From UBA7236 sp964638865 (GTDB taxonomy: Bacteria; Bacteroidota; Bacteroidia; Chitinophagales; BACL12), in the NCBI GenBank assembly GCA_964638865.1, contig CAZXBG010000166.1, positions 1 through 7,557 on the forward strand: 7,557 nucleotides of DNA. The letters are read 5' to 3'. Position 1 is the first letter of the stretch. Each line of letters starts with the position of its first letter. The position numbers and the translations under genes were made by a program. Shown piece after piece: positions 1 through 7,390 of the stretch. A model generated the notes under the pieces. The model saw only the letters and a program-made list of their open reading frames with translations, was not told the origin of the DNA and did not search any database.

Positions 1-62
1 ATTTTCAAATGGGATATAAAGCAAAGATTCAAAGGGTAGACAGAGGTGCTACAAACTTTACC

Positions 63-1445
63 CTACTTCATTATTACCCGGATATCATCCATTATTTTCC
101 GGTTAATACTCTCCGCAGTAGTTTTTGTAGAACTTTCGGAATAAATACGGATAATAGGTTCGGTGTTACTTGCACGAAGGTGCACCCAGTCGCCATCCAT
201 TTCTATTTTTAATCCGTCTTCTTTATTGAGTTTTTCTTTTTTGTATTTTTCTTCCATTTTTTTTATAATGGCTTTAACATCGGTGCCATCGGGCAACTCG
301 ATCTTGTTTTTGGCCATAAAAAAATTGGGATATTCTCCGCGCAATTGCGAACAACTTTTACCTGATGTTGCGAGATGCGATAAAAATAATGCAATACCTA
401 CCAATGCATCTCTGCCGTAGTGTAATTCCGGTAAAATAATTCCGCCATTTCCTTCACCACCAATTATTGCATTTACTTCTTTCATTTTTTTCACCACATG
501 CACTTCACCTACTGCACTTTGAAAATGTTCTACTCCGTGTTTTTTGGAAACTTCACGCAAGGCCTGTGTGGAGGATAAATTCGAAACTGTATTTCCCTTT
601 TTATGTTTTAAAACGTAATCGGCAATTGCAACCAATGAATATTCCTCCCCAAACATATCGCCATTTTCACAAACGATTGCCAGCCTGTCAACATCGGGAT
701 CCACAACCAATCCAACATCTGCTTTTTGATGTTTTACCTCATTAGAAATTGTAGATAAATGCTCAGGAAGCGGTTCAGGATTATGTGGAAATCGGCCGTT
801 CGGATTCGTAAATAATTCCACTACATCCATTACACCCAATGCAATTAATAATTCAGGAACGGAAATTCCTCCGGTAGAATTTACACAATCAATAACAACT
901 TTAAAATTTCTTTCTTTAATGGCTTTTTTATTTACCAGATCAAGCTCCATTATTTTATCAATATGTTTCTGGATATAATAAAATTTATGTTGATATTCAC
1001 CAAGTTGATCTACATTATTGTATACAATTTCCTCATTAACAGCAATATCCAAAACTGCAGCTCCATCCTCTCTTGAAATAAATTCACCTAATTGATTTAC
1101 CAATTTAAGTGCATTATAGTTTTTGGGATTATGAGAGGCTGTGATAATAATTCCTCCACCTGCATTTTCTCTTGGTACAGCAATCTCAACTGTAGGAGTT
1201 GTACTGAGTCCAAGATCTACCACTTTTATTCCAATAGATTGCAGGGTGCCGATAACAAGGTGATTAACCATTTCTCCGCTTATCCGCGCATCGCGCCCAA
1301 TTACAATGATATTGATCCCTGTAGTGCGTTTAACCCAAGTTCCGAAAGCGGCGGTATATTTTATAATATCCTCGGGGGTTAAATTCTGTCCGGGTTTGCC
1401 TCCAATAGTTCCTCTGATCCCGGAAATTGATTTAATTAGTGTCAT
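63..1445 (-). CDS. glmM: Phosphoglucosamine mutase / phosphomannomutase family enzyme (GlmM-like)
   Basis: Probable cytoplasmic alpha-D-phosphohexomutase; in GlmM it interconverts glucosamine-6-phosphate and glucosamine-1-phosphate on the way to UDP-GlcNAc for peptidoglycan. All four family signatures are visible (numbering from the chosen start): the phosphoserine loop TASHNP at 102-107 with catalytic Ser104, the Mg-binding loop DPDVDR at 249-254, the sugar-binding loop GGEGNGG at 329-335, and the C-terminal phosphate-binding RASNTEP at 424-430. The length of 460 residues is full for the family and the stop is TAG. The start chosen is the ATG at 1445, giving MTLIKSISGIRG, because family members begin just before the SxSGIRG motif. 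An in-frame ATG at 1466 would add seven residues (MLNFAHR) and overlap a candidate -7 box. The DPDVDR and GEGNGG loops differ from the DGDGDR and GEQSGH typical of proteobacterial GlmM, so phosphomannomutase or dual specificity remains possible. It is transcribed divergently from the gene at 1530. The 62 bases beyond its stop show no gene or clear terminator. Confidence 0.93.
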   Translation of the reverse strand: MTLIKSISGIRGTIGGKPGQNLTPEDIIKYTAAFGTWVKRTTGINIIVIGRDARISGEMVNHLVIGTLQSIGIKVVDLGLSTTPTVEIAVPRENAGGGIIITASHNPKNYNALKLVNQLGEFISREDGAAVLDIAVNEEIVYNNVDQLGEYQHKFYYIQKHIDKIMELDLVNKKAIKERNFKVVIDCVNSTGGISVPELLIALGVMDVVELFTNPNGRFPHNPEPLPEHLSTISNEVKHQKADVGLVVDPDVDRLAIVCENGDMFGEEYSLVAIADYVLKHKKGNTVSNLSSTQALREVSKKHGVEHFQSAVGEVHVVKKMKEVNAIIGGEGNGGIILPELHYGRDALVGIALFLSHLATSGKSCSQLRGEYPNFFMAKNKIELPDGTDVKAIIKKMEEKYKKEKLNKEDGLKIEMDGDWVHLRASNTEPIIRIYSESSTKTTAESINRKIMDDIRVIMK

Positions 1446-1453
1446 ACGATGCG

Positions 1454-1461
1454 CAAAATTA
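1454..1461 (-). promoter_or_regulatory. Candidate Bacteroidetes -7 box for the glmM-like gene
   Basis: Read on the minus strand this is TAATTTTG, an exact match to the Bacteroidetes primary-sigma -7 consensus TAnnTTTG. It ends 8 bases before the chosen ATG at 1445, so transcription would begin at or next to the start codon and give an almost leaderless message. No TTTG-like -33 element is visible at the expected distance. In AT-rich DNA such an octamer can occur by chance, so this is tentative. Confidence 0.3.
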
Positions 1462-1481
1462 AGCATTTAAAGCCATGTGTT

Positions 1482-1491
1482 TTAACGTTAA
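1482..1491. promoter_or_regulatory. 10-bp perfect palindrome TTAACGTTAA, possible operator
   Basis: TTAACGTTAA is self-complementary and does not extend further (T at 1481, G at 1492). It lies in the 84-bp gap between the divergent genes, almost exactly midway between the two candidate -7 boxes (1454-1461 and 1507-1514), and so overlaps the -33 region of both. A related half follows directly: ACGTTAA is echoed as ACGCTAA at 1494-1500. Binding by a regulator is inference only; a 10-mer of this composition may be coincidental. Confidence 0.25.
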
Positions 1492-1506
1492 GAACGCTAA
1501 ATCTTA

Positions 1507-1514
1507 TACATTTG
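1507..1514 (+). promoter_or_regulatory. Candidate Bacteroidetes -7 box for the methyltransferase-led operon
   Basis: TACATTTG matches the Bacteroidetes -7 consensus TAnnTTTG exactly. It ends 15 bases before the ATG at 1530, which predicts a 5' leader of only several bases. Upstream, at about the -33 distance, there is only a weak T-rich match (GTTTTA near 1479-1484). The placement just before the first gene of a tight plus-strand run makes it plausible as the operon promoter. Confidence 0.4.
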
Positions 1515-1529
1515 CTGTAATAAATCTGC

Positions 1530-2264
1530 ATGCAAGACAAAAAACAGTGGTTTGAAACCTGGTTCGATCAACAGTATTACGAGTTGTTATACCAACATCG
1601 GGATGAAGATGAAGCTGCTGCTTTTTTGGATGCCCTCATAGCTTTTTTACAGCCAATACCTGGTTCAACCATGCTGGATGCCGCTTGTGGCAAGGGGCGA
1701 CATGCCTCCTACCTTGCCGTAAAAGGTTTTGAAGTTACAGGAATAGACCTCTCTTTTAAAAATATCAAAGAAGCAAAAAAAGAGGAATCGGAATTGTTGT
1801 CGTTTTTTCAACATGATATGAGCAGAGTGTTTCGGGTCAATTATTTTGACTTCATTTTTAATTTTTATACCAGTTTCGGGTATTTTAAAGAGGAAAAACA
1901 AGACCTTGCATGTATAAAATCTTTTGCGTCAGGTTTGAAAAAAGGAGGTAAATTGGTGATCGATTTTTTCAATATCAATTATATATTACAACATTTAGTG
2001 GAGGAAGAGAACATTAAAATCGAGGACTACGATTTTAATATTTCAAAAAGTTATGAAGATGGATTTATCATAAAAAAAATAGAGGTTAGCTCAGCCTTAA
2101 AAAAAGAAACCTTTTATGAAAGTGTAAGAGCGATCAACATAGAACAATTTGAAAATTATTTTTCCTCTTGCGGATTAAAACATATTTACACCTTTGGTGA
2201 TTACAAATTAAATGCTTTTGACCCAAATACCTCTGAACGTTTAATTCTTGTAGCAGAAAAATGA
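1530..2264 (+). CDS. Class I SAM-dependent methyltransferase, substrate unknown
   Basis: Predicted soluble cytoplasmic methyltransferase of 244 residues with a Rossmann-type SAM fold. Motif I is clear as LDAACGKGRHA (49-59), the glycine-rich SAM-binding loop. The acidic end of strand beta2 is GID at 71-73 (Asp73, expected to contact the SAM ribose). HDM at 95-97 fits the adenine-contacting acidic loop, and FDFIFNFYTSFGYF (106-119) fits the motif IV region. GLKKGGKLVIDFF (135-147) is the typical post-motif strand after the catalytic core. The N-terminus is aromatic-rich (WFETWFDQQYYELLY, 7-21), which I associate with Bacteroidetes members of this group. The C-terminal half is a less conserved, mixed region that probably sets substrate choice. 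No membrane segment or signal peptide is seen. It leads a plus-strand run and its TGA overlaps the ATG of the PAP2 gene. The substrate (small molecule, lipid, RNA or protein) cannot be told from sequence. Confidence 0.88.
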   Translation: MQDKKQWFETWFDQQYYELLYQHRDEDEAAAFLDALIAFLQPIPGSTMLDAACGKGRHASYLAVKGFEVTGIDLSFKNIKEAKKEESELLSFFQHDMSRVFRVNYFDFIFNFYTSFGYFKEEKQDLACIKSFASGLKKGGKLVIDFFNINYILQHLVEEENIKIEDYDFNISKSYEDGFIIKKIEVSSALKKETFYESVRAINIEQFENYFSSCGLKHIYTFGDYKLNAFDPNTSERLILVAEK

Positions 2265-2872
2265 TCTTCCCCGAATTTATTCAAAATATAGACGAACAAC
2301 TCTTTTTTTTGATCAATCAAAAATGGGGGAACAATTTTTTTGATGCAATTTTACCTCCAATCAGAGACCGTTTATTCTGGGTTCCGCTTTACATTCTTAT
2401 AACTATATTGATAATATGGAAGTTTAAAAAGAAAGGGGTACTATTAATTTTATTGTTAGGATTAAACTTTGCAATTAGTGACCAATTAAGCAGTTCGGTG
2501 ATTAAACCTGCCGTAGGCAGAATAAGACCTTGTAACGATGAAAATTTAAAAGAAAAAGTTATCCTTAGAATCGACCGATGCGGAGTAGGAAAAAGTTTCA
2601 CATCCAGTCATGCTACTAACACTTTTGCCTTTGCAGTACTTTGTATTCTGTTTTTTCGGAAAAGAATCAGAGGGTTGATTCCAATTGCACTTTTTTGGGC
2701 CTTTTCCATTTCTTATGCGCAGGTTTATGTTGGTGTGCATTACCCGTTGGATATTTTAGCAGGTGGATTACTGGGTACCATTATTAGTTTAATTATTTAT
2801 ACTTTGGCAAAAAAATTCCTTTTTCCGAAATGGATACCGGAACTTTTAACCCAACCAAAAAGTAATATCTAA
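2261..2872 (+). CDS. PAP2-family membrane phosphatase (undecaprenyl-diphosphatase-like or phosphatidic acid phosphatase-like)
   Basis: Polytopic inner-membrane protein of 203 residues, likely to dephosphorylate a lipid phosphate or diphosphate such as undecaprenyl diphosphate. The three PAP2 motifs are in order: C1 as K82-x6-R89-P90, C2 as TSSH at 114-117 (His117, canonical PSGH), and C3 as AQVYVGVHYPLD at 153-164 with nucleophile His160 and relay Asp164. The canonical SR opening of C3 is AQ here, so the usual phosphate-contacting Arg is Gln154. Hydrophobic segments lie near residues 38-56, 58-75, 119-133, 138-155 and 164-182. The N-terminal pattern IDEQLFFLINQKWGNNFFD is common in this family. 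The start is the ATG at 2261 that overlaps the upstream stop (ATGA), suggesting translational coupling to the methyltransferase. Substrate is unproven; proximity to a glmM-like gene is only weak support for a cell-wall role. Confidence 0.9.
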   Translation: MIFPEFIQNIDEQLFFLINQKWGNNFFDAILPPIRDRLFWVPLYILITILIIWKFKKKGVLLILLLGLNFAISDQLSSSVIKPAVGRIRPCNDENLKEKVILRIDRCGVGKSFTSSHATNTFAFAVLCILFFRKRIRGLIPIALFWAFSISYAQVYVGVHYPLDILAGGLLGTIISLIIYTLAKKFLFPKWIPELLTQPKSNI

Positions 2873-3619
2873 ATGAGTGTTTTTCAAATAATAATATTAA
2901 TACTGGCATCCGGAGTGGGTGCTTTTGCTGCATGGATGCTGAGAACAAAGGCACATAGTGAGTTTTTGGGAATATTATTATCGTTCAGCGGTGCATTTTT
3001 GTTAGGAACAGTGGTTTTGCACCTCTTACCCGAGATATTTGAAGCTCCGGGTTCTGAAGGCCATGCACACGACAGCTCTATTGCTATTTTTGTTTTGGGA
3101 GGATTTTTTATACAATTAATTATTGTGCAGTTTACCCGTGGAGTGGAACATGGTCACTTGCATTTACATCCACATTTAACAAAAGGGTATGTTTTTGGTG
3201 TGTTCTTCGGATTGAGTTTACATGCCTTAATGGAAGGTTTGCCACTCTCCTCTTCCGCTATTTCCAGTATTGATTCCGATTCCTTGTATTATGGGATATT
3301 GATTCATAAGATCCCCGAAACCTTTGCATTGGGAACTTTATTGTTTTTTTCCTCCAAAAAAAGCATTTCTGCCATTATTTTATTGATAATATTTGCTTTA
3401 ATTACTCCATTTGGATCATTTTTAGGAAATTATTTAATTCAATCAACTTCCGACCAATCTTTAAATAAAATAATAGCGCTGGTCTGTGGTTCCTTAATTC
3501 ATATTTCCACCACAATTATTTTTGAAGCCAGCGGAAAAGCCCATCGCATGAGTATGATAAAACTCGCTGTTATAGTGGGGGGATTTGTTTTATCTTTATT
3601 GTCAGTTACCTTGCATTAA
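2873..3619 (+). CDS. ZIP-family divalent metal transporter
   Basis: Inner-membrane transporter of 248 residues expected to import zinc or a related divalent cation. Evidence: about eight hydrophobic segments (near 1-22, 31-50, 69-86, 105-127, 138-160, 164-187, 198-218 and 228-247), the TM4 metal site H117-x3-E121-G122, and the TM5 site H145-K-I-P148-E149, which together form the ZIP binuclear metal centre. TM2 ends in HLLPE (50-54), also usual for ZIPs. A histidine-rich loop between TM3 and TM4 (His93, 95, 97, 99 and 101), plus His64 and His66 after TM2, fits metal capture. The ATG follows the previous TAA with no gap, so it is almost certainly in the same transcript as the PAP2 and methyltransferase genes. 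Metal preference (Zn, Fe, Mn) cannot be read from the sequence, and no metalloregulator or Zur-like box is visible. Confidence 0.92.
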   Translation: MSVFQIIILILASGVGAFAAWMLRTKAHSEFLGILLSFSGAFLLGTVVLHLLPEIFEAPGSEGHAHDSSIAIFVLGGFFIQLIIVQFTRGVEHGHLHLHPHLTKGYVFGVFFGLSLHALMEGLPLSSSAISSIDSDSLYYGILIHKIPETFALGTLLFFSSKKSISAIILLIIFALITPFGSFLGNYLIQSTSDQSLNKIIALVCGSLIHISTTIIFEASGKAHRMSMIKLAVIVGGFVLSLLSVTLH

Positions 3620-3622
3620 ACA

Positions 3623-3634
3623 TAACTTAAGTTA
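3623..3634. repeat. 12-bp perfect palindrome TAACTTAAGTTA between the ZIP and lipoprotein genes
   Basis: The site fills most of the 20-bp gap between the ZIP stop and the ATG at 3640. It is perfectly self-complementary over 12 bp and ends 5 bases before that ATG. It could be a regulator site or a very short AU-only RNA hairpin, but it has no G+C-rich stem or T-tract and is too weak for an intrinsic terminator. Chance occurrence in AT-rich DNA is a real alternative. Confidence 0.25.
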
Positions 3635-3639
3635 ATAAT

Positions 3640-6600
3640 ATGACTTTAATGAAAACCACAAGTTCGACATTGTTTTTTAAAACAAGTTTCCTGTTAATTT
3701 TTCTGATCATTATTTCAAGCTGCTCCTTATTACAAAAAAAAGAAACAGAAACTCGGGCATCTGTGATAATAGACCAAAGCAGAATATTGCCAACAGATAC
3801 AGATAATGGAAAATTATTTGAAATTCTTACAGGAAAGTCCACAGGAATTAATTTTGTAAATACACTACCTGACAATTATGAACACAACTACTGGAGATAT
3901 ACCTTTATTTATAATGGTGGCAGTGTAAATATCGGAGATTTCAACAATGATGGATTACCCGATGTTTTTTTCACCGGAGTTATGGTGCCTCATCATATAT
4001 ATATTAATAAAGGCAATCTGCAATTTGATGATATTTCCGCAACTGCCGGAATCACAAAAAACGAATTCGAATGGACCTCCGGATCCACCGTTGCAGATGT
4101 TAACGGTGATGGATGGCTGGATATATATATATGCAATTCGCGATGGGCAGACCCTGTAAAACGGGGAAATAAATTATTTATCAATAATGGAGATCTTACT
4201 TTCACAGAAAAAGCAAAAGAATATGGTTTAACCGGCGATGTAACTTGTTCTGCAGCTAATTTTTTTGATTACGACAACGATGGCGACCTAGACATGTATC
4301 TTGTAACACATCCACAGGATTTTATCAATAAATTCAAAACCTACTATTTTCAAGCTATAGAAAATAATAAAAATGTCAGCAATAAATTATATCGCAACAA
4401 CGGAAATAATACATTTACTGATGTTCATATTGAAGCAGGAATAAATAATCACGGCTTTGGATTGGGTGCAACAGTTGCTGATTTTGACGAAAACGGGTAT
4501 CTCGATATTTATGTTGCCAACGATTTCGGAATGTATGATTTTCTGTATTTTAATAATGGAGATGGAACTTTTACCGATGCTTCACTTACTGCACTCAAAC
4601 GACATAGCGTTAGTTCTATGGGTTCAGATGCAGCGGATTTTAATAATGATGGTTTATTGGATCTATATTATGTAGACATTGAAATGGAAGAAAATTATTC
4701 GTTTAAAACATTTCAGATATCCTCACAGGTTGAAATTATACGCACACTTATTAACGCAGGATATGGATATCAAAATCGAGGCAATTCCCTTAAACTTAAT
4801 AACGGCAACAGAACCTTTTCCGAAATTGGAAGAACTGCAGGTGTTGGTGTTACAGACTGGGGATGGTCCACCTTTTTCACCGACTTCGACAATGATGGGA
4901 ATAAGGACCTTTTTGTGTCCACAGGTTACCTGCAGGATTTTAATATAGACGAAACAGAAACCTATACAAAATTGCGAAGAGCTTGTCGCATAAGTGATAG
5001 TACTGTTTATTACAATCTCGTTAATTCTATTCCCAAATACATGTTGAATTCACCGAATTTTATTTATAAAAATAACGGAGATCTCACCTTTAAAGATATG
5101 CGCGACGAATGGGGTATTTACCATCCATCGTCATCTTATGGTGCAGCATCAGCTGATCTCGATCTTGATGGCGATATGGATATTATTTGTGCAAACGCAA
5201 ATGAGACACCCTATGTATATAAAAATAATTCTGAAAAGGTTTCGGCAACAAATAATTATATCCGATTCAAATTGAAAGGATATGGCGGAAATACATTTGG
5301 ACTTGGAACTAAAATTAAAATATATTACGGCGACACCATGCAATATATTCAGCACACCAACGTGAGAGGATTTATTTCCACAACCGAAAATATTGTGCAC
5401 TTCGGTACCGGCAAAAATAAAAATATAGAAACAGTGGAAATCATTTGGCAGGATGGACAAAAACAAGAATTAAAGAATATATCCTGCAATCAAATCGTAT
5501 TATTGGATCATGCAGATGCATCAGATGATATTAAATTTGCAAATCGCCTCAAAAGAATTCCCAATTTTACGGATGAGCAAGTATCTTCCGGAATTAATTA
5601 TTTTCATATAGAAAATGATTTCGAAGATTTTACCCGTGAATTTTTGATCCCTCATAAAATGAGTGTATCCGGTCCTTGCACTGCTTCCGGCGACCTGGAT
5701 GGAAATGGTTTGGACGATGTTTATATGGGCGGAACATTTCAAAAACCCGGCGTGATTTATCTTCAGAACACCCCCGGTAAATTTGTTTTGAGCAATATAA
5801 AATTAAAGTCTGATATAAAATATGAAGATGCAGCAGCACTTATTTTTGATGCGGATAACGATGGTGATAACGATATATATCTTGGAAGTGGGGGCAACGA
5901 AAAAATTGCAGGGGATATTTGTTATAACGACAGATTTTATTTAAATGAAGGAAATGGTAATTTCGTACTACATAACGAAAGAATTCCCCAGGATGCAATA
6001 CCTACTTCTTGTGTTAATGCATGCGATTTTGATAAGGATGGAGATCTGGATCTTTTTATTGGCGGCAGACAATATCCGGGAAAATATTTACTCCCCGTTT
6101 CTTCAGCAATTTTGAAAAATGAAGGTGGGAAATTTATTGATGTAACAGATAAAATTGCACCGGAATTAAAAAATATCGGTATGGTTTCTTCTGCGCTCTG
6201 GAGCGATTTCGACAATGATGAAAATATTGATCTGCTTATTACAGGCGATTGGATGCCAATAATATTTTTAAAAAATACTGGAACATCTTTTGAAAATATC
6301 ACTACTAAAACAAATCTGCAAAACATGGATGGTTGGTGGCAAAGTTTAAATGGATCTGATCTTGACAATGATGGTGATACGGATTATATCCTTGGAAATT
6401 TCGGGACTAACAGAAGATTTCTAAGCAACATCTCCGAAAAAACAGGAGCTATTTTACCGTTAGAGGGATATTATTTCAACAAACCGGAAACAGATTACAA
6501 TGGATTAATGATGAGTTATTATCAGCATGATATCTCTTATCCAGTACATTTTCGCGAACGCATGTTAGAACAATTTCCGGAAATAAGAAGTGCAGTTCCC

Positions 6601-7266
6601 GACTGGGACAGTTTCGGGAAAATGAATACCTCCCAAATGTTTGGTGCGGAGAATTTATCAAAGGCGTATCATGTTTATGCATACCAATTCGAAAGTGCTG
6701 TTTTGATCAATAATGGGAACAATAATTTTACAAAAATTAATTTGCCAATTGAGGCACAGGTAAGTCCCATTTTTGGAATAATTTGTGAAGATTTTACCGG
6801 TGATGGAATTACAGATATTCTTTGTCAGGGCAATTATTACCAAACTGAAATTTTAATAATGCGGCATGATGCAGGCACTGGTTTATTGTTGGAAGGAAAA
6901 GGTGATGGCACTTTCAAGCCCATAAGAAGTTTTGAAAGTGGCTTTTGGAGCGATGGTGATGCACGTTCTCTCATGGTTGTTAGTTGTGGAGAAAATAATA
7001 ATCCATTGATAATTTCCGGAGTTAACAGCGGCCAGTCAAAGGTATATTCTTATGCTACTGAAAAAATAATTGGTACGGATTCAAATGATGCTTATGCACT
7101 CATCAATTATACTAACAACAAAACTCAAAAGGTAGAATTTTATAAAGGGGAAGGATATTATACCCAGCGATCGAATTTTATTGCAACCAACAAATTTATT
7201 CTATCCGTAGTCATTGTCGATTATAAGGGTAACAAACGCGAGGTTTATAATCAAAAAACGATTTGA
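3640..7266 (+). CDS. Large FG-GAP/VCBS-repeat lipoprotein with ASPIC/UnbV domain
   Basis: Envelope lipoprotein of 1208 residues, function unknown. A hydrophobic stretch (17-25) ends in lipobox ISSC with Cys28 as the probable acylation site; KK follows at 33-34 and no acidic surface-export tag is evident. Seven FG-GAP-like Asp/Asn loops of the calcium-binding DxDxDGxxD type begin at D100, D153, D210, D281, D333, D415 and D506, enough for a beta-propeller. An ASPIC/UnbV-like domain follows at about 538-622 (FGLGTKIKIYYG core, VEIIWQDGQ near its end). Six more loops begin at D685, D737, D796, D856, D907 and D1051. Most loops are followed by a NNGxxTF-type strand. Around 925-1045 there is a family-typical insert with YPVHFRERMLEQFP (from 967) and LPIEAQVSPIFGI. 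A later element is SGFWSDGDARSL (1100-1111). The start could also be Met4 (3649); both leave the signal peptide intact. Relatives in this phylum are often near SusC/SusD genes; none is present here. Possible roles are glycan or protein binding, or adhesion. Confidence 0.9.
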   Translation: MTLMKTTSSTLFFKTSFLLIFLIIISSCSLLQKKETETRASVIIDQSRILPTDTDNGKLFEILTGKSTGINFVNTLPDNYEHNYWRYTFIYNGGSVNIGDFNNDGLPDVFFTGVMVPHHIYINKGNLQFDDISATAGITKNEFEWTSGSTVADVNGDGWLDIYICNSRWADPVKRGNKLFINNGDLTFTEKAKEYGLTGDVTCSAANFFDYDNDGDLDMYLVTHPQDFINKFKTYYFQAIENNKNVSNKLYRNNGNNTFTDVHIEAGINNHGFGLGATVADFDENGYLDIYVANDFGMYDFLYFNNGDGTFTDASLTALKRHSVSSMGSDAADFNNDGLLDLYYVDIEMEENYSFKTFQISSQVEIIRTLINAGYGYQNRGNSLKLNNGNRTFSEIGRTAGVGVTDWGWSTFFTDFDNDGNKDLFVSTGYLQDFNIDETETYTKLRRACRISDSTVYYNLVNSIPKYMLNSPNFIYKNNGDLTFKDMRDEWGIYHPSSSYGAASADLDLDGDMDIICANANETPYVYKNNSEKVSATNNYIRFKLKGYGGNTFGLGTKIKIYYGDTMQYIQHTNVRGFISTTENIVHFGTGKNKNIETVEIIWQDGQKQELKNISCNQIVLLDHADASDDIKFANRLKRIPNFTDEQVSSGINYFHIENDFEDFTREFLIPHKMSVSGPCTASGDLDGNGLDDVYMGGTFQKPGVIYLQNTPGKFVLSNIKLKSDIKYEDAAALIFDADNDGDNDIYLGSGGNEKIAGDICYNDRFYLNEGNGNFVLHNERIPQDAIPTSCVNACDFDKDGDLDLFIGGRQYPGKYLLPVSSAILKNEGGKFIDVTDKIAPELKNIGMVSSALWSDFDNDENIDLLITGDWMPIIFLKNTGTSFENITTKTNLQNMDGWWQSLNGSDLDNDGDTDYILGNFGTNRRFLSNISEKTGAILPLEGYYFNKPETDYNGLMMSYYQHDISYPVHFRERMLEQFPEIRSAVPDWDSFGKMNTSQMFGAENLSKAYHVYAYQFESAVLINNGNNNFTKINLPIEAQVSPIFGIICEDFTGDGITDILCQGNYYQTEILIMRHDAGTGLLLEGKGDGTFKPIRSFESGFWSDGDARSLMVVSCGENNNPLIISGVNSGQSKVYSYATEKIIGTDSNDAYALINYTNNKTQKVEFYKGEGYYTQRSNFIATNKFILSVVIVDYKGNKREVYNQKTI

Positions 7267-7272
7267 AAATAT

Positions 7273-7390
7273 CCCTTCGGCTGTTCATTCGTGCATTCTT
7301 GGCTACCCCTTTTTTTTTCCACAATACGGATGAAAAAATTAGCCACGAATGCACGAATAAAAAAATAAATTTTATAATGCTAACAACCCA
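7273..7390. repeat. Repeat unit 1 (118 bp, most diverged)
   Basis: First copy. Its left arm is ATTCGTGCATTCTTGGC (7287-7303), differing from the other copies by G to T at the 13th base, and an extra C (7286) precedes it. Its right arm (7342-7358) is perfect, so the within-unit hairpin has 16 of 17 pairs. The T-run is 9 long and preceded by four C rather than three. Edge position next to the gene and lower identity to the other copies fit an older boundary copy. Confidence 0.9.

Noticed and set aside
1..62. Possible 3' end of another gene or a terminator for the minus-strand gene
   Set aside because: No convincing reading frame, hairpin with T-tract or repeat is visible in these 62 bases; an open frame from position 9 runs antisense into the mutase gene and has no motif.
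1446..1466. N-terminal extension of the glmM-like protein from the ATG at 1466
   Set aside because: The extra seven residues (MLNFAHR) do not resemble the family N-terminus, which starts next to SxSGIRG, and the codons overlap a candidate -7 box.
5937..6368. 143-residue antisense open frame inside the lipoprotein gene
   Set aside because: It is the complement of strongly conserved FG-GAP-type coding sequence (regular Asp loops on the plus strand) and its protein has no recognisable motif; a by-product of codon bias.
3640..7266. Integrin-like or RTX-type calcium-binding adhesin
   Set aside because: The Asp-rich loops are spaced at about 40-80 residues with NNGxxTF strands, as in FG-GAP/VCBS propellers, not the 9-residue GGxGxDxUx tandem of RTX; the ASPIC/UnbV domain and lipobox fit the Bacteroidota lipoprotein family better.
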